Below are positions 60,062-64,000 of a stretch of 64,000 nt of DNA, piece after piece. The position numbers were made by a program, and so were the translations under genes. The first letter of the stretch is position 1. Each line of letters opens with the position of its first letter. The notes below the pieces were generated by a model. That model worked only from the letters and a program-made list of their open reading frames with translations. It ran no database searches and had not been told where the DNA came from. This DNA comes from Lamellibrachia columna (Eukaryota; Annelida; Polychaeta; Sabellida; Siboglinidae). The stretch is from the NCBI GenBank assembly GCA_963662155.1, contig OY759270.1:11421426-11485425 (forward strand). The letters are read 5' to 3'.

Positions 60062-60328
60062 CGTAATCCCTATGGACAAAATACAACAATGTGAAAGTGG
60101 AAAAAAATTCCACAATGTGAAAAGTTAACAAAATCACACAATACAGTATTTATTATACCCATGTACAAAAACTGCAATATTGAACCATAAGAAAACATGT
60201 TTACCTTGCAAAATGTCTGTCAAATTAAAAACCACACTTAAAGGATTAATAATAAATATTGTACTGTAGGATTTTGTCACTTTTCTCATTGTGGGATTTT
60301 GTGCATAGGGGATTATTTCTGAGTACCA
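60062..60328. mobile_element. Foldback element (inverted arms of about 90 bp)
   Basis: The left arm (from gtaatccctatggacaaaat to acagtatttatta, 60064-60157) pairs with the right arm (about 60245-60328: attgtactgtaggattttgt ... gggattttgtgcatagggga). Both arms contain repeated '(ac)aaaatcccac' words. The loop is about 90 bp. It is similar in style to the larger structure at 62548-63455. Confidence 0.65.
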
Positions 60329-60329
60329 T

Positions 60330-61372
60330 AACAGACATGCTATTGGGATTTGCCTTTGATCCATTAACAACGACTTTGTCTGAATTTGCTTATCACTACA
60401 TACACTACTGCTTTAGGGAGAGACTGGCTAGACATTATTGATGGCGTGTTGAATCAGTTAATGAAAGAGGGTAGTGATCGATGGGCAAACATGTTTTTTC
60501 TGGGACTACAGCACGAGATCATAGTCAGTGTTTATCAATATCTAGTTACGGAACGGGAATTAAAAACATTTCTCCACTTTGTTGGTTCTAAGGTTGCAAT
60601 TTGCCTGGGAGAATCTTCTATGTCCCTGAAGTCCGTCATGATTTCTGTTTTCCTTCTTCTGTCACTGATCCTGTTTCACCAATCGTCTCCACTCCCCCGG
60701 TCCCTTGCTCCCGTCCTCCACTCCCCTCCCACTCTCGCCAAATCTCTTCACACGGTCCTCCCGTCTCTATCGTGGTCTTTTTAGGATTGAACACATGGAG
60801 AGAAACAGTAGTTTTATCTGTACTGGACAGCAACGTAGAGCATCACTAGATCTATCTGGACTCTCCATCTGCAGAGAACTATTCAACAATTCTCTTAACA
60901 CATACAGTAGTTATATTCATCCTTTCCACTACTGTACGTACTACTTTGTGAATTACACTATGAATGTTACCGTCGTGTTTGTTCGATCCACATAAATTGT
61001 GTCGAATATATGCTCAGCAATGAACGGTTTGTCATTCTATCGTGCCAGTTCTATTTGCACATCCCTAGACTGCCTCTCTGCAGAGAGGGAAAGAATACGC
61101 CAATACATATTATACAAAGTTATATCTTACACATCGGCAGTTGAGTTTGCAGAATACCACCACAGTTTTTACATTTGTGATTATCAAATAAAGTGTACAG
61201 TTTGGTATTCATTTGTACCTTCATTATCTTGATTTACCTAACATGGTTGTGATGATTATCCAATCTCTCCCATTGCTTTCCATGGTTACGCAGCTCCTGG
61301 GTCTCATGTCCACTCAGTCCCTGCTTTCCATGTTTACATAGCTCTGGCCACCTACCTAAACACAGTTCCGAA
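60330..61372. other. Intergenic, no gene called
   Basis: Overlapping open frames at 60386-60995 include a pyrimidine-rich tract at 60650-60780 and have no conserved features. I see no splice-supported gene. Confidence 0.35.
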
Positions 61373-61561
61373 TTAAGTTTCGGAGTCTACACTTAGAAAA
61401 AGGGGAGAGCCTGTTTGCAGAGTCTCAGAGGGCATGTTTGGTAAACAGTTCATTAGGCCACCCATTAAGTCCTCAATTTCAAAAGGGATATTGACCTTTA
61501 CTGTACGGTCCTCTGGTAGGACACCAACCCCAGTGACATCAGGGATAAAGTCAGCAACCAT
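61373..61561 (-). CDS. Unassigned exon-like ORF
   Basis: 62 codons: MVADFIPDVTGVGVLPEDRT, then VNIPFEIEDLMGG, ending at TAA. It has protein-like composition, and an acceptor-like cacttacag ends just 3 bp upstream of the ATG (61569-61561 region). It could be the last exon of a minus-strand gene or a piece of a retroelement polyprotein. No family is recognised. Confidence 0.3.
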   Translation of the reverse strand: MVADFIPDVTGVGVLPEDRTVKVNIPFEIEDLMGGLMNCLPNMPSETLQTGSPLFLSVDSET

Positions 61562-61599
61562 TCACTGTAAGTGCATGTGCACCCCATCTGGCTAAGTGA

Positions 61600-62545
61600 A
61601 CATATTTGTTGGACAGCTGTCAATCAAAACTAGCTCCACCCATGTATTTACATTCAACATGGCTATGATTGCCCAGGAGGTTGTTTCATATTTTGTTCTG
61701 TCTAGGGGTATAGAAGTCGGATCCAGGTGAAATACTCTGTTAGTATTTGTGGGAATACCATGTCAGTAAGAAACAGTGATTCCTTGATGATGCATTCCTT
61801 CCCTTCTTTCTATGCTTTTACATTGTTCAGAAAATGTTCAGACATTACTGACTGCTTTGTAAATATAAAAAAATAAAGTAATCCAAATATGGATAGGATT
61901 GACCGCACCCACCGACTGCCCTATTAAAAAAAATGCTGGCCTGTAATTGCATTGCCAATACAGTGAATGTAAAGCCAATTGTAAAAAAAAATTAAACTAA
62001 CAAAAATATGCTTTTAAAATTTTTTAGGAACCAAGTGGACTCTAGACCCACCCACCCACACCCAATTTAATTTTTACTATTGGAATTGTTATATATTTAC
62101 AAAACCACTAGGTAATTATTATTCTTCGAATACCAGTTGACAGATCCAATTCCATCTTTTAGACCAGACCTTGTGTCATATCTCCCGGTCTTCATCCAGC
62201 TTCTTCAGTTTACATGTGTTATTGTCTCCTTTACTCCATCTGATATCATCTCTGAATGATTACACGTGCTAATTAAATTAGCTAATTTATATCACTGTTT
62301 ACTGGTCACCCGGAGCGATGATAGCACGTCAACACCTATAGGCCTTTACATTGACATAACTTGTATTGATATATGATGGTCAGTCAGTCATCTCAAGTCC
62401 CCACAGGTCAGGCTATTCACTGATGAAAATTGCTAACTGCTTTCAAAACATTGTCAGAAAGTTTTAAGAAATAGGTACATCATTTTCTTGTATGCTTAGT
62501 TGATATCGCAAGAGTGAACCGTGTGTCTTCAGTGGTAAACAGATA
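61600..62545. other. Intergenic, nothing identified
   Basis: No supported coding frame, array or inverted ends. Confidence 0.35.
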
Positions 62546-62547
62546 TA

Positions 62548-63455
62548 ACCCCTTCCAGGAAAAAACCCTCAGACATAACCACCTCCAGAAGCTCCCTCTG
62601 GGCAAAACCCCCTCACCTTAATAAAATACAGACAAAACCCCTGAATTCAAAATGATTGTTTCTGGGATGGACAAAACCCAGCATTTAGCATGATTTAGAA
62701 TGATTAAAGGTGCTTAATCAATTCAATTGTTTGTTAGTCTCATTTCAAATTAAGTATGTGAAAGACCAAACCTACCCAGTATCCACTACAACATGCTATT
62801 TTGTTTGTGTAACTTTTGTATATAGTTTTTGTGAACACATCAGACAAACTATTAAATTAGTTAATGCTTGTTCAAGCATTTACTTAAGTGAAAATCGAAA
62901 TGCTGAAAAATAACGATTTTGTTCCTTGTGTGAAATTTGTTAACTTTGTCATGTGATCGGCGAGAGGATGGAGGTCATGCCCATGACCAGCATTGACCCA
63001 CACATTGCTTACCATTTTAGATATCCACTATTTTGATCCATACCAGATCTAATGACTAAAGTCAATTCTTTGATGATTTGAAAAAAAATAGGCATTTTTT
63101 TATTAAATCGACTGCAGATGTTACATAAACTATTCACGCACTACATACTTGGACACCAGTGAACCAAATTTGTGATAGGCTAAATCAGTTGAGGAAGTAG
63201 TTTTAATATAACGGTTCATAACATTTTATTTCACCATAATGGGTGTGGTCTTGTCCTTATTTATAATATTAAAATGATGGGGTTTTGTCCGGAGGGGGTT
63301 TTGCCTGTATTTATGTTAAAGTGAGGGGGGTTTGTTCAGAGCGGGGTTATGTCTAGATGATGTTTTGTCCGGATGGGGTTATGTCCAGAGGGTGCTTTGT
63401 CCGGAGGGGGTTATGTCCCAAGGGATTTTGCCAGAGGGGGTTATGTCCTGGATTC
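62548..63455. mobile_element. Inverted-repeat element with minisatellite-like arms around repeat R
   Basis: The arms are built from variants of ggggttttgtccggaggg and ggggttatgtcc. The left arm (62548-62690) is the complement of the right (63255-63455), with the best match around gacaaaacccctgaattc/ggggttttgcctgtattt and gtgaggggg. The core, 62700-63195, is an inverted copy of repeat R. This is the only copy in the window flanked by such arms, so it may show the full element of which the other R copies are cores. Confidence 0.7.
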
Positions 63456-63483
63456 AATAGATTCGTTTTCTATAGTCACACAG

Positions 63484-63648
63484 GATAACAGGTGCCAGAT
63501 CATTAATTTACTTCTGGGTTCACTGGTGTACAAAGACAGAATCCAGTTTGTTTGGGTGACAAATGTCTTCCATGTCGACCACAATGAAAGAGTACAGTTT
63601 TTATTAACCCTGAATCGTAACTTTGGGGCAAATTTTGGAATTGCCTGA
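63484..63648 (+). CDS. Unassigned, possible last exon
   Basis: After an acceptor-like tctatagtcacacag (63469-63483) a phase-0 frame of 54 codons reads DNRCQIINLLLGSLVYKD, then RIQFVWVTNVFHVDHNERVQ, then LNRNFGANFGIA, ending at TGA. Composition and acceptor make it one of the more exon-like stretches outside the peptide cluster. The upstream exon would have to lie before the inverted-repeat element. No family is recognised. Confidence 0.35.
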   Translation, partial: DNRCQIINLLLGSLVYKDRIQFVWVTNVFHVDHNERVQFLLTLNRNFGANFGIA

Positions 63649-63659
63649 CTGACTATTAG

Positions 63660-64000
63660 CACTGGTTTCAGTAGGTAAAAAATAGTGTACTGGATCCAAC
63701 ATTACTGCATGTTTCCACTGTTTTTCAGACAGGTTTTTTCTTTCCTTTTTTTCTTTGTAGTTGAGTTCTCGTGATACAATACCCACGCCAAACAACACCA
63801 TGGTGTTGATTTACTTCAAAGTCAACAGCACACACGCCAACACCCTGGCTAAACACTACGATGCCCCTAATTAGCATGGCATCTCACCCTTCCCAGTATA
63901 AATTACAATGTTTTACCCTTTGAAGTTCTTTTTAAGTCTTCCCATATTCCCCTTTTTATAGCACTAGATACAGATCATTCATGGGAATGAAACTACAAAG
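63660..64000. other. Intergenic to the window end, nothing identified
   Basis: No supported coding frame. Confidence 0.3.

Noticed and set aside
60386..60995. Overlapping frames of 82-132 codons
   Set aside because: They run through a pyrimidine-rich stretch in several frames without conserved features; not distinguishable from chance.

Overview
This is an AT-rich, repeat-rich window from an animal nuclear genome, probably a marine invertebrate. The evidence is spliced genes with GT-AG introns, several families of non-LTR retrotransposon relics, tRNA-derived SINEs, DNA transposons with terminal inverted repeats, and long (CA)n and (TA)n arrays. The sequence does not fix the phylum: a lophotrochozoan or invertebrate chordate would fit, but I cannot decide. 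No housekeeping gene is recognisable.

The main content is a minus-strand cluster of small secreted cysteine-rich peptide genes. I number them P1 to P14 by position. Ten complete genes (P2, P3, P5-P9, P11-P13), plus P14, share one architecture. A 15-nt coding micro-exon encodes five residues (Met-Lys/Asn-x-x-x). A phase-0 intron of about 0.3 to 5 kb follows. The last exon, immediately after a CAG acceptor, encodes the rest of the signal peptide (an AALLLLFT-like core ending in VST) and the mature peptide. The mature peptides keep C-x3-C-x6-C, a loop of 9 to 19 residues, then C-x6-C-x3-C. P1 keeps the signal exon but has no cysteine region, P4 is its frameshifted copy, P10 is an intact last exon without its own first exon, and a signal-segment relic lies at 21.7 kb. 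I do not recognise the family; secreted defence, venom-type or signalling roles are all possible and unproven.

Layout: 1-3.65 kb holds satellite-like repeats, a LINE relic and a foldback MITE. 3.65-21.1 kb is a tandem duplication of about 9.5 kb; the left copy carries P1-P3 and the right P4-P6. 22.1-23.8 kb holds P7. 24.8-50.3 kb is a second amplified block with five units (P8-P12). Each unit has a 20-bp minisatellite just 3' of the peptide gene, and some have a 21-bp minisatellite and a SINE 5' of it. A pogo-like transposon invaded the intron of some units and later took LINE insertions, so the intron grew from 333 bp (P12) to 5.0 kb (P11). 44.4-48.3 kb is a nest of LINE and DNA-transposon insertions. 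53.1-57.1 kb holds the divergent pair P13 and P14. 57.3-64 kb is mostly non-genic, with a SINE, two foldback elements and three unassigned exon-like ORFs.

The peptide genes all point the same way and differ mainly in the loop and mature residues. This is the pattern of a birth-and-death gene family growing by local duplication.
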